Positions 39,792 through 47,457 of a DNA stretch of 49,011 bases are shown here, piece after piece. The notes beneath the pieces were generated by a model that ran no database searches, was not told where the DNA came from, and saw nothing but the letters and a program-made list of their open reading frames with translations. Position 1 is the stretch's first letter. Each line of letters begins with the position of its first letter. This DNA comes from CAZJRB01 sp964547995. Its GTDB lineage: Bacteria > Planctomycetota > Planctomycetia > Pirellulales > Thermoguttaceae. Position numbers and translations under genes: made by a program. Location: assembly GCA_964547995.1 (NCBI GenBank), contig CAZJRB010000046.1, positions 1-49,011 on the forward strand, read 5' to 3'.

Positions 39792-40200
39792 GCCGACGCT
39801 TCCCGAAATCCAGCAATTGTTTCAGGTCGTGGATCGGGATATTTCGGACGCCCAAGCGGCTGGACTCAGCACCGATGGCAAGTTTCAGCACGCGTACGAT
39901 GCCGCTTTGCAGCTGTGCATGATTGCGCTATTGGTGGCCGGGTACCGGGTACCCAAAGGGCAAGGGCATCATAAGCAGGCGATCGACTCACTTCGCTACA
40001 CCTTGGGCAATAAATGGTCTGACACGGCCGATCACATCGAACGCTGCTCAAGAAAGAGAGGGCAAGCGATGTACGAACGAATTGATGTGGTCAGCAAGAA
40101 AGATGCGGATGAATTGCTGGGCACGGCCACGGAACTCAGAACCGACGTCCTCGAATGGCTCAAAGAGAATCACCCGGCGTTGGTCCCGCCGACACTCTGA
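39745..40200 (+). CDS. HEPN protein (SAV_6107-like), partner of the NACHT-MNT protein
   Basis: 151 residues, starting MSLEQWLQNAWL as in the SAV_6107-like HEPN family; an ATG three bases earlier is possible. AAAGGA lies within ten bases upstream, inside the NACHT gene. The helical core contains KFQHAYDAALQLCMIALLVA, HHKQAIDSLRYTLG and CSRKRGQAMYERIDVVS. In this family a R-K-R-x4-Y motif (RKRGQAMY) stands where other HEPN proteins have RX4-6H, so catalysis, if present, uses a variant site. By analogy with MNT/HEPN pairs this is the effector (RNase-type toxin), and the fused MNT domain its regulator. The 47-base overlap implies coupled translation and fixed stoichiometry. The gene ends before a hairpin terminator. 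Confidence 0.87.
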   Translation: MSLEQWLQNAWLQKHEPTLPEIQQLFQVVDRDISDAQAAGLSTDGKFQHAYDAALQLCMIALLVAGYRVPKGQGHHKQAIDSLRYTLGNKWSDTADHIERCSRKRGQAMYERIDVVSKKDADELLGTATELRTDVLEWLKENHPALVPPTL

Positions 40201-40228
40201 TTTTTGAAGGCTCATCCGGCAAAACAAT

Positions 40229-40274
40229 GCCCGCTGTTGCGGTGCGAAGGGGTTTCGCCACGTCAACGGCGGGC
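40229..40274. terminator. Hairpin after the HEPN gene
   Basis: GCCCGCTGTTG (40229-40239) pairs with CAACGGCGGGC (40264-40274), with one T-G pair, and an inner GCGaaggggtttCGC. It separates the NACHT/HEPN unit from the converging Gfo/Idh/MocA gene and could serve both. Confidence 0.65.
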
Positions 40275-40304
40275 TTATTGTCGGGTCTGTCGTCCAACGG
40301 AATC

Positions 40305-41663
40305 TCAATACTCCCGGTTTTTCTTCATTCCGGGTTCTGGCCAGGGGTAGCGGCCGTTTTCGAATTTTACCGGCGGGGGGGAGTCGGCTGCGAACTTGTC
40401 GACGTCGGGGGCCATCTCGTGCTCGCAGTTGAGCATCCCCTCGAATGTGATCGGCTGGCCGGTGTGGGCGGCCATCCGACCCATCGAGCTGACCATGCTC
40501 CCCTCGGCGCCGCGTTTCGCCTCGTTGTAGGGCTTGTCCTCGCGGATTGCCTGGATCAGATCGTTCCACTCCAACTGGTAAGGGTTGTCCGTGTTCGGGG
40601 CCGCCCAGGTCATGGCTTCCTTGGTGAAGTGTTGTCCCTTGAACGTGCGGCACCGGCCCGGCACGTGGCTTGAGGTGGAGACAATGCCGCAACCTTTGGT
40701 GCCGTGGACGTAGCTGGCGAACTCGTTCTGGCAGCCCGACATGGCCCGGCCATAGTAGAACAGCTTCGTGCCGTCGGGATAGGTGTACTCGACCGAGTAG
40801 GTGTCGAAGTTTTGATCGACGCCCGTGTCGCGGTAGTGGCGACCGCCCAGGGCGCGTGCCTCGACGGGCCAGGCGTCTTTCATCCAGGAGAGTTCGTCGA
40901 TCTGGTGGATGTAGAAGTCGCTGTACATGCCGCCGGAGGCCCAGAGGAACTTGTGGAAGTTTCGGATCTGGTAGAGCAGCTCGCTCATATTGTCGGGCGG
41001 CGGCCCGCAGGTACACGCGCGGCCGCACATCCGGTAGCCCCGCATGGCGATGATCTCGCCGATCTCACCGTTTTTGATCCGGTCGTGCAACTCCTGCCGC
41101 TGGCGGCAATGGCGGACCATCAGCCCAACGCCGACCTTGAGGTTTTTCTTGTCGGCCTCCTTCGAGAGTTCGAGCATCTTGCGGGTGGTCGGGCCGTCGA
41201 CGGTAACCGGCTTTTCCATGAAGACGTGCAGGCCCTTCTCGACGGCCAGCTTGAAGAACGGCCAGCGGAACGCCGGCGGGGTGGTCAGAATCGCAATGTC
41301 GCCCGGCTTCAGGCAATCCATCGCCTTCTTGTAACCGTCGAAACCGAGGAACTTGCGCTCGTTGGGTACGTCGAACTGCTCCGGGGGGCGCTTCGACAGC
41401 CGCCCGTGGCTGCCGTTGAGTTTGTTCTCGAAGACATCGGCCATGGCGACCAACTTGGTTCGCCCGTTGGGCACCGACAAGGCCTGCGACGCGGCGCCGG
41501 TCCCGCGGCCGCCGCAACCGATCAGGGCCAACCGCAGGGTGTCGTCCTGCGCGGCGTGGACGGCCGGCACCGCGCCGGCCATCACGGCCGTGGTTGCGGC
41601 GATTTGCCCGCCAGTCTTGAGAAACTCGCGGCGTGACGTGGTTCTTTTCGTGCTCTTGCTCAT
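40305..41663 (-). CDS. Tat-exported Gfo/Idh/MocA oxidoreductase
   Basis: 452 residues from the ATG at 41663; TAGGAGA lies seven bases upstream and the longer frame lacks a signal. The Tat signal is TSRREFLKTGG, then a hydrophobic part ending AVHA. The Rossmann motif is RLALIGCGGRGTGAA, and GLHVFMEKPVTVDGPTTRKM contains the catalytic-type EKP. DFYIHQIDELSWMKDAWPVE and the PW-rich C-terminus match the secreted subgroup. It resembles the 33719 protein in layout, though not closely in detail. Substrate unknown; perhaps a sugar. The cupin lies downstream of nothing here: it is the next gene on the same strand upstream, 129 bases away. Confidence 0.9.
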   Translation of the reverse strand: MSKSTKRTTSRREFLKTGGQIAATTAVMAGAVPAVHAAQDDTLRLALIGCGGRGTGAASQALSVPNGRTKLVAMADVFENKLNGSHGRLSKRPPEQFDVPNERKFLGFDGYKKAMDCLKPGDIAILTTPPAFRWPFFKLAVEKGLHVFMEKPVTVDGPTTRKMLELSKEADKKNLKVGVGLMVRHCRQRQELHDRIKNGEIGEIIAMRGYRMCGRACTCGPPPDNMSELLYQIRNFHKFLWASGGMYSDFYIHQIDELSWMKDAWPVEARALGGRHYRDTGVDQNFDTYSVEYTYPDGTKLFYYGRAMSGCQNEFASYVHGTKGCGIVSTSSHVPGRCRTFKGQHFTKEAMTWAAPNTDNPYQLEWNDLIQAIREDKPYNEAKRGAEGSMVSSMGRMAAHTGQPITFEGMLNCEHEMAPDVDKFAADSPPPVKFENGRYPWPEPGMKKNREY

Positions 41664-41792
41664 AGAGAATCTCCTACTATTAAGGGGTATTTGCTCCCGG
41701 AACGATGACGTTGCTCTTGCTTCCACTGTAGCGACCCACAGGCCGGATTTCCACCCCTGCAAAGGGCGCGTATTTCGCCGGGGGTACGCTTG

Positions 41793-42284
41793 CTACGGAA
41801 GCTCATCCGGCCGGTCGTCCGGTTTCGGGGGCGTTGCTACGCCCCGGCCGTTGTACCGGAACACCAGGAAGATTAGGGGCTCCTCACTCGTGTTGGTCAC
41901 CCCGTGATAGACCCACGGCTCGACGTACAGGATGTCGCCGCGGGTGGCCGGCGACTTCTTGCCGTCGAGCGTCCAGGTTCCGGCGCCCTCGGCGATGACC
42001 AGGTATTCCTCTTCGGCATGGCGATGGGCCTTGTGTACGGTCTTGCCGGGTTGGATCCGGGCAACCGCGACCAGGACGTTCTTTGTCGCGCGGGTCTTCC
42101 CGGTAAAGTATCGTCGCATCTCCCCCCAATCGGCGACGTTAGCTTTCGCATCGTCCCAGCGGACGATCTGCGATTTCAGTTCGCCCTTCCCCGAGTCCGC
42201 CGCACGGACCGAATATCCGACCACAAAGGCGACAAAAACGGCAACGCACAGACTCAGCAATAACATGATCTTTTTGACACTCAT
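41793..42284 (-). CDS. Exported single-domain cupin
   Basis: 163 residues; GGGAGGTG lies about eight bases before the ATG. Residues 1-29 are a signal peptide or anchor (IMLLLSLCVAVFVAFVVGYS). The cupin beta barrel follows: motif 1 HKAHRHAEEEYLVIAEGAG with metal ligands His, His and Glu, and motif 2 GDILYVEPWVYHGVTNTSEE with the last His. It should bind a metal ion; reactions of cupins range widely and none can be assigned. It is co-directional with, and just upstream of, the Gfo/Idh/MocA gene, so a shared role in sugar handling is possible. A Pro-rich tail of 15 residues ends the protein. Confidence 0.87.
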   Translation of the reverse strand: MSVKKIMLLLSLCVAVFVAFVVGYSVRAADSGKGELKSQIVRWDDAKANVADWGEMRRYFTGKTRATKNVLVAVARIQPGKTVHKAHRHAEEEYLVIAEGAGTWTLDGKKSPATRGDILYVEPWVYHGVTNTSEEPLIFLVFRYNGRGVATPPKPDDRPDELP

Positions 42285-42457
42285 CGACGTTCACCTCCCG
42301 TTTCAAGCAGCTTGACAAAACAACGCAGTATTGGAACCTCGCCCTATCGTACCCGCCCCTCCAAGCGCAGTCAACGACCGCAGGTGGCATTGTTGCCGTC
42401 GAACGGTTATAACGGAGTGCAGACCGTACGTTGAACACCTCACGAAAGTGCCGCGCC

Positions 42458-43054
42458 ATGACCGAGAACGACCGGCTCCCGCGACAGATCGAGTTTCTCG
42501 TCGAGATTGACAAGCTCAAGCAAGTCTATCGGCAGACATGGCTGATGGACCAGTCGCGGCTGGAAAACGACGCGGAGCACTCGTGGCACCTGGCCGTATT
42601 GGCGGTCGTGCTGGCCGAGTATGCGGCCGGACCGGACTTGGACCTGGTCAAAGTGCTGAAGATGGTGCTCATCCACGACCTCGTCGAGATTGACGCCGGC
42701 GACACGTACGCCTATGACACCGACTCGCAGCGGGATCAGGCCCAGCGGGAACGGAAGGCGGCCGACCGCCTCTTCCACATCCTGCCGCCGGACCAGGCCG
42801 CGGAGTTTCGGGCGTACTGGGACGAGTTCGACGCCCGGGAAACGCCGGAAGCCTGTTACGCGGCGGCCCTCGACCGACTGCAGCCGCTGTTGCACAACTA
42901 TCACACCCAGGGCAAGGCGTGGCGGGAACACGGCATAACGTCGGACCGGGTCTTTGAGCGAAACAGCCCCGCAGCCGACGGCGCACCCGTCTTGTGGCAG
43001 TACGCCGAAGGCCTGATCCGCGACGCGGTCGAAAAGGGCTACCTGGCGAAGTGA
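42458..43054 (+). CDS. HD-domain phosphohydrolase (YfbR/HDDC2 type)
   Basis: 198 residues from the ATG at 42458; a TTG nine codons earlier was not used. The HD signature is clear: ENDAEHSWHLAVLAV (H41), LIHDLVEIDAGD (H73, D74) and a later Asp in ALDRLQPLLHNY. This layout is that of the small YfbR/HDDC2 group of 5'-deoxynucleotidases, which remove phosphate from deoxynucleoside monophosphates using a divalent metal. Substrate choice cannot be read. The gene is divergent from the cupin, and the gap includes TTATAA near 42407. It lies just before the lower-GC pair at 43273 but has normal GC itself. Confidence 0.85.
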   Translation: MTENDRLPRQIEFLVEIDKLKQVYRQTWLMDQSRLENDAEHSWHLAVLAVVLAEYAAGPDLDLVKVLKMVLIHDLVEIDAGDTYAYDTDSQRDQAQRERKAADRLFHILPPDQAAEFRAYWDEFDARETPEACYAAALDRLQPLLHNYHTQGKAWREHGITSDRVFERNSPAADGAPVLWQYAEGLIRDAVEKGYLAK

Positions 43055-43199
43055 GCGTCACGCGAACAGGACCAACGAAACCGCTTCTCAGACCAACGGG
43101 ACATTTTAGGCATCCGGAGAGCACGATCAGCCCCGCCCCTCTGGGGGGTCTAATCATCTTCGACGACCAAACATGCCGCGCTAGGACTACGAAACGTCC

Positions 43200-43229
43200 T
43201 TGGCTTGTGGAGGTGACTAGAGTTACAAT
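43200..43229 (+). promoter_or_regulatory. Putative promoter of the DUF6978/DUF1828 pair
   Basis: TTGGCT (43200-43205), 18 bases, TACAAT (43224-43229), about 45 bases before the first start. The 218 bases between the HD gene and this pair otherwise hold only a C/G-rich inverted stretch (CCCCGCCCCTCTGGGGGG at 43133). Confidence 0.4.
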
Positions 43230-43272
43230 AAGCTGGAGTGAGGGATGGGATCAGATCTCAAAGGGCGTGAAA

Positions 43273-43707
43273 ATGCTCACTCAACAACGTGCGGATGAAG
43301 TGATCGGCATGCCCAAGCGTTGCACAGACACCTCTCCAATAGACTTCCCGCTGCTTGGCGAGGCCATCCAACTCGAACTCAAATCGCTGGACGATAGAGA
43401 GTCCTTTCTTGTTGATGTCAATCGGAGAGGCAGAATCAAACTGTCGAAATGTACTTATCAAGAGCGATATGAGGTCGTCGACGTTCTGCTTCGGCTGGAT
43501 GTGGGTGGTCCGCCCCACGTCAATCCAGATGGTGAAGAGTTGCCCTGCCCGCATCTGCACATCTACCGTGAGGGGTTTGCAGACAAGTGGGCCGAACCGG
43601 CACCGCCCGATTTTACCAACACCAACGACTTGCCGATAACACTCGAACACTTTCTGAAATATTGTAAGGTCGAGAACGTTCCTCCCATTCAGCGTGGGGT
43701 ACAGTGA
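43273..43707 (+). CDS. DUF6978-type small protein
   Basis: 144 residues from the ATG at 43273 (AAAGGG upstream); a GTG two codons earlier is possible, and longer in-frame codons belong to the gap. The DUF6978 pattern is visible: MLTQQRADEVIGMPKR at the start, then YQERYEVVDVLLRLDVGGPP, HVNPDGEELPCPHLHIYREG and FADKWAEP. The family is uncharacterised; its conserved His and Cys (CPHLHIYREG) could bind metal. The base composition and codon use are less GC-rich than the flanking genes, a sign of transfer. It is translationally coupled to the next gene (TGATG overlap). Together they make a two-protein unit of unknown function. Confidence 0.75.
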   Translation: MLTQQRADEVIGMPKRCTDTSPIDFPLLGEAIQLELKSLDDRESFLVDVNRRGRIKLSKCTYQERYEVVDVLLRLDVGGPPHVNPDGEELPCPHLHIYREGFADKWAEPAPPDFTNTNDLPITLEHFLKYCKVENVPPIQRGVQ

Positions 43708-44471
43708 TGACAACTGATTGTCAAAGCTTCGTGGAATCATACTTGGATTGGTTGCGAGAGAGAATCACGACCGAGGAAATCGACGGCACCTGTGAAATCA
43801 CAACGCCTTTTCTCGACCGTCACAATGATCGTCTCCAAATATACGTTCAGCGGCGCGGGGGCCAACTTCGCATCACTGACGATGGGTACATTATTGGCGA
43901 CCTGGAAAGTTGCGGCTGCGTTCTGGATACTCCCCACCGACGTCAGATGCTGCAGACAGTCTTGAATGGTTTCGGAGTTCGCGAGGAAGACGGGGAACTT
44001 GTAGTGGAAGGACCTGAACGCGACTTCCCAAAGAAGAAGCATTCCCTGCTCCAAGCGATGCTCACCGTTAACGACATGTTTATGATCGCGCGACCCAGGG
44101 TGTCTCATCTGTTTCTTGAAGATGTTGGCTGTTTCCTTGACGATCACGAAGTACGATATACACCGAGTGTAGAGTTCACGGGCCGTAGTGGGTTTCTGCA
44201 CAAGTACGACTTCGTGATTCCTAGATCTCAGACGATGCCAGAACGTATCCTGCGGGCAATCAATCGTCCTTCGCGCGATACTGCACAGGTAATGATATTT
44301 TCTTGGAATGACACAAAGGAGACTCGACCTCGCGATTCGACGGCTTACGCAATTCTGAACGATTCCGAGCGTGAACCAAGTTCGGATGTGCTTGGTGCTT
44401 TCTCCCAATATGATATTGAGACTCTGCGATGGAGCGATCGTGAGGATTATATCGACAATCTCACGGCCTGA
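43707..44471 (+). CDS. DUF1828/DUF1829 protein
   Basis: 254 residues; the ATG overlaps the previous stop by one base (TGATG), and no separate ribosome site is needed. The N-terminal half matches DUF1828: TCEITTPFLDRHNDRLQIYV, GGQLRITDDGYIIGDLESCG and RRQMLQTVLNGFGV. The C-terminal half matches DUF1829: VEFTGRSGFLHKYDFVIPRS and DTAQVMIFSWND. Families of this type are found near prophages and in defence neighbourhoods, function unknown. Like its partner it is AT-richer than the host DNA. It ends 39 bases before a MITE-like element. Confidence 0.75.
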   Translation: MTTDCQSFVESYLDWLRERITTEEIDGTCEITTPFLDRHNDRLQIYVQRRGGQLRITDDGYIIGDLESCGCVLDTPHRRQMLQTVLNGFGVREEDGELVVEGPERDFPKKKHSLLQAMLTVNDMFMIARPRVSHLFLEDVGCFLDDHEVRYTPSVEFTGRSGFLHKYDFVIPRSQTMPERILRAINRPSRDTAQVMIFSWNDTKETRPRDSTAYAILNDSEREPSSDVLGAFSQYDIETLRWSDREDYIDNLTA

Positions 44472-44510
44472 GGATGAAGGTAGTACAATTGTCCATTGCA
44501 GATCGAGCTT

Positions 44511-44623
44511 CCTAGTGCTTTGTCAAGCCTAAGAATTGGGGTAGCTACGCTCGCCAGAGCGTGGGATTCCCACGGTCTGGCGACCGCAGCTACCCCAATT
44601 TCAAAATCTGACAGAGCACTAGG
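44511..44623. mobile_element. MITE-like element, 113 bp
   Basis: Terminal inverted repeats CCTAGTGCTTTGTCA (44511-44525) and TGACAGAGCACTAGG (44609-44623) match at 14 of 15 positions. Inside is a second, longer inverted pair (TTGGGGTAGCTACGCTCGCC and GGCGACCGCAGCTACCCCAA). There is no coding potential. It directly abuts the truncated nth copy. The transposase that would move it is not in the window. Confidence 0.8.
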
Positions 44624-44627
44624 TTTG

Positions 44628-44787
44628 CTGCCGGCGGTTGCGGGGGGTCTATGGACGGGTGGAGTTGCCGAGGCGGCAGCCGGTACTCGATGCGATGGTC
44701 GCGACGATCCTTTCGCAGAATACGTCCGATACCAATAGCCACGCTGCGTTTGAAGAACTCTGCCGCCGCTCGGCCGGAGATGCTTAA
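44628..44787 (+). pseudogene. Truncated second copy of the endonuclease III 5' region
   Basis: Reading RRLRGVYGRVELPRRQPVLD, then ATILSQNTSDTNSHAAFEEL and CRR, this matches the nth gene at 35735-36445 over about 47 codons, then leaves homology and stops at TAA 44785. Most differences from the intact gene are at third codon positions, so both were coding when they diverged. It contains one base fewer than the intact gene between TATGG and CCGGT, which keeps the frame open. Left side abuts the MITE. It is inverted relative to the intact gene. Confidence 0.85.
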
Positions 44788-44796
44788 ACATCTACC

Positions 44797-47457
44797 ATGA
44801 AACCGATCCTGTATATCCTGCCGCTTTGGGGTGCGCTGGACTATTGCCATGCCGAGACGCAGCCGCCTTATGCGGATTACTGCGCGATGCTGGCACGCGA
44901 CATTGCGGGCAAACAGCACGGGTTCCTGGCCGGCAACCACATGTACTACGTCGGCGGCGCCGCCCATGTCAAGTGGCTCGAGGGGATGACGGAGCATGAA
45001 ACCCTGGGGTTCACCCATCCCATGTTCCGCGACGGGCGGGCGCGCGGACATGGAATCGTCACCGATCCACAAGGCGGCACCGGACACGACAAGTGGGGAT
45101 GGGAGTTCTGGCGAAGAACGCGAGTCGCCTACGGCACCGTCATTGTCGAGGGCAAACGCCACGCGTATCCGAAACCCGAGAAAATGGTCTGGCGCCCCGA
45201 CAGGCAGGTCTGCGTGTTCGAGGTCGGCGGCGTCCGGATCGAGGAACAGAAGTTCATTTCCAACAGCGACGTACTCTGTGCGATCATCACGTCGAGCGAT
45301 CCGGTGACGCTGGATTTCGACGGACGGACGTTTATCTGCAACCGTTTCATTCCCACGCACGACGGAGATCCGCCGAAGACGCGCTTCAGCCGCAAATGCA
45401 CCGCAACAGCCGAATACGACGCGAAAGGCAACGCCTTCCACATTCGGGAAGGCGGGACCATCATGACGAAGACGGCATGGGGAGTACCCGCCCGCGAAGG
45501 CCGGCTCATGTACGACGGCATGCACGCTGTCCTGTCGGCGTCGCAAGATTTCCAGAAAACCCACATCATCGAAGAGAACAAGGGGGGCGGCCGGAAATAC
45601 GCGTTCCGCCTCAACTGCGACCCCGGCAAGCCGCTGGTGCTGGCGTATGCAATGGGCGACCAATACGCCCCCACGCTGGCCAGGGTCAAGAATCTCCTCG
45701 CGGACCCCGAGAAGTGCCTTGCCGCGAAGACGAAATCCATCAACGATCTGCTCAACAACCAGATACCTTACTTCCGCTGTTCGGATGAAGACGCGGTCAA
45801 GGTCTATTATTACCTGTGGTCGCTCTACTTCATGTACTTCACGGAAACCGGAAAGGGCTGGGAGATGTATCCCCACACCCAGACGGCCGTGAATAACTTC
45901 ATGGGACTGCACCTCTGGGATTCGTGGGCATACACGGCCGTGGGCGCCTGGGTCGTGGACAAGTGGGCCTGGGGCCACGGAAACATTTTGTCGTGGAAGT
46001 CCATGGTGCCGTTGAAGAACAAGGCGAATGCCTTGCCCGACAATTTCGGCATCGCCTGGTTCTCCCCCGGCGTCCGGATGAATCTCGTCGGCGCCGTGGA
46101 GTTCGCCTGCCGGCAGTACGAACAGTCGGGCGACCGGAAGTATCTCGATGCGGTCTACAACGAGCTGTTCAAGAAACTCTATTGGACCGGCCCCCAGGCG
46201 TCGCACAACATCGAACTCAACGCCCTGGACGCCCTGATCAAAATGGCCACGGTCTTGGGCAAGGACGGGGACGTGGCCCATTGGAAATCGATGCGGCCGC
46301 GTATGGTGGGCAACGTCCGCCGCTTGGAACGGCGAATCACCGACGACAAGGACTTCCGCTGGCGCGACATCTGGCAACCGGCCGCACTGATGTGCTATGA
46401 GTTGTCGGACGAATCGGCCCGGGAAATGGCCCGCCGCAGCGTGATGAACACCGAGACCGGCTTCGTCGGGCCGGTGCCGCTCGATGTCCGGCCGCCCGAT
46501 TGTCCCGAGAACGGCGTCTTCGCCGTCTCGACGATCAGCACATGGCTGGTCGTCGAGGGGATGTTCCGGCACCGGTGCAACGCCGAGGCCGTTTTCGCAA
46601 CCCTCGGACACATCCGCGGAATGGTCAAGGACTTCGGATACCCGATCGCCCCGGAGTGTTGGGACCCCGATTATGAGCCGTGGGGTTCGATGTACTACAA
46701 CTGGGACGTCGCGATCTTGGATCCGATGATTCACCGGCTCGCCGGGATCGAGTATTCTATCCCCGATCAATCGTTTACCGTGCGCGACCACCTTCCAGAT
46801 TCGTGGGATTTCGTGGAGACCTACACGCCGATAGCACTGGGTGGAAAAACGAGTTGGGTCCGAGCCAAAGTCGAGCGTACGACCCATGGAAACCGTGTTC
46901 AGAAGAGAATATCGGTGGAAGGCTGCCCGTTGAAGACACTGACGATCCGGCCGTGGCTCGAGGACAGGGAACTGGTTGGGGCGAACTGCAAAACCAACGG
47001 TCCGCCGGCCCACGGATATGCCACGTTCCGATTTGAAGGCGTGCGGCACAAGTCCGTTCTGCTGACGTTGGGCAAGAGAGAGCGGACGTTCAACACGATG
47101 GCGTACCTGACGCCGCACAGCGGCCAGTTCAACGATTCGATTACCGTTCGTATCCGGAACCTTCTGCCGGGAACCACCCTGCGCTATACGGTGGACGGCC
47201 GCGATCCGACCGCCGACTCTCCGGTGTGCGGGCAGGGGCTTACGTTCCGCAAGGACACGGTCCTGAAGCTACGGGCATTTTCCGACGACGGAACGCGTTT
47301 CGCACCCATGACGGCAACTTATACCAGGCTGAAAATCGATTCGAACACCCCGGTCATTCCTCCAGTTTCCGCAGCTCCACTTTCCGGAATTCCACCGGAT
47401 GGCTCTCGGCCTGGAGCGAAATGGAGCCGCCGCGGAGCATCTTGTCGCCGTCCTTAA
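44797..47457 (+). CDS. Exported six-hairpin glycosidase-like enzyme with C-terminal Fn3-like domain
   Basis: 886 residues. Residues 1-19 are a signal peptide. The body (about 30-700) resembles GH63/MGH1-type (alpha/alpha)6 glycosidases: KVYYYLWSLYFMYFTE, MGLHLWDSWAYTAVGAWVVD, FWQ-like WRDIWQPAALM and SMYYNWDVAILDPMIHRLAG. The end carries a chitobiase-like Fn3 domain (TVRIRNLLPGTTLRYTVDGR DPT). Acidic catalytic residues are not certain. It should act on oligosaccharides outside the cytoplasm. The last 35 codons run antisense over the DUF1080 gene and look unlike protein (Ser/Arg/Pro-rich), so the original stop may be lost. The start has no clear ribosome site and follows the nth fragment. Confidence 0.7.
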   Translation: MKPILYILPLWGALDYCHAETQPPYADYCAMLARDIAGKQHGFLAGNHMYYVGGAAHVKWLEGMTEHETLGFTHPMFRDGRARGHGIVTDPQGGTGHDKWGWEFWRRTRVAYGTVIVEGKRHAYPKPEKMVWRPDRQVCVFEVGGVRIEEQKFISNSDVLCAIITSSDPVTLDFDGRTFICNRFIPTHDGDPPKTRFSRKCTATAEYDAKGNAFHIREGGTIMTKTAWGVPAREGRLMYDGMHAVLSASQDFQKTHIIEENKGGGRKYAFRLNCDPGKPLVLAYAMGDQYAPTLARVKNLLADPEKCLAAKTKSINDLLNNQIPYFRCSDEDAVKVYYYLWSLYFMYFTETGKGWEMYPHTQTAVNNFMGLHLWDSWAYTAVGAWVVDKWAWGHGNILSWKSMVPLKNKANALPDNFGIAWFSPGVRMNLVGAVEFACRQYEQSGDRKYLDAVYNELFKKLYWTGPQASHNIELNALDALIKMATVLGKDGDVAHWKSMRPRMVGNVRRLERRITDDKDFRWRDIWQPAALMCYELSDESAREMARRSVMNTETGFVGPVPLDVRPPDCPENGVFAVSTISTWLVVEGMFRHRCNAEAVFATLGHIRGMVKDFGYPIAPECWDPDYEPWGSMYYNWDVAILDPMIHRLAGIEYSIPDQSFTVRDHLPDSWDFVETYTPIALGGKTSWVRAKVERTTHGNRVQKRISVEGCPLKTLTIRPWLEDRELVGANCKTNGPPAHGYATFRFEGVRHKSVLLTLGKRERTFNTMAYLTPHSGQFNDSITVRIRNLLPGTTLRYTVDGRDPTADSPVCGQGLTFRKDTVLKLRAFSDDGTRFAPMTATYTRLKIDSNTPVIPPVSAAPLSGIPPDGSRPGAKWSRRGASCRRP

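Noticed and set aside
44590..47118. An 842-codon open frame antisense to the glycosidase gene
   Set aside because: Shadow; composition is not protein-like and it runs through the nth fragment and part of the MITE.
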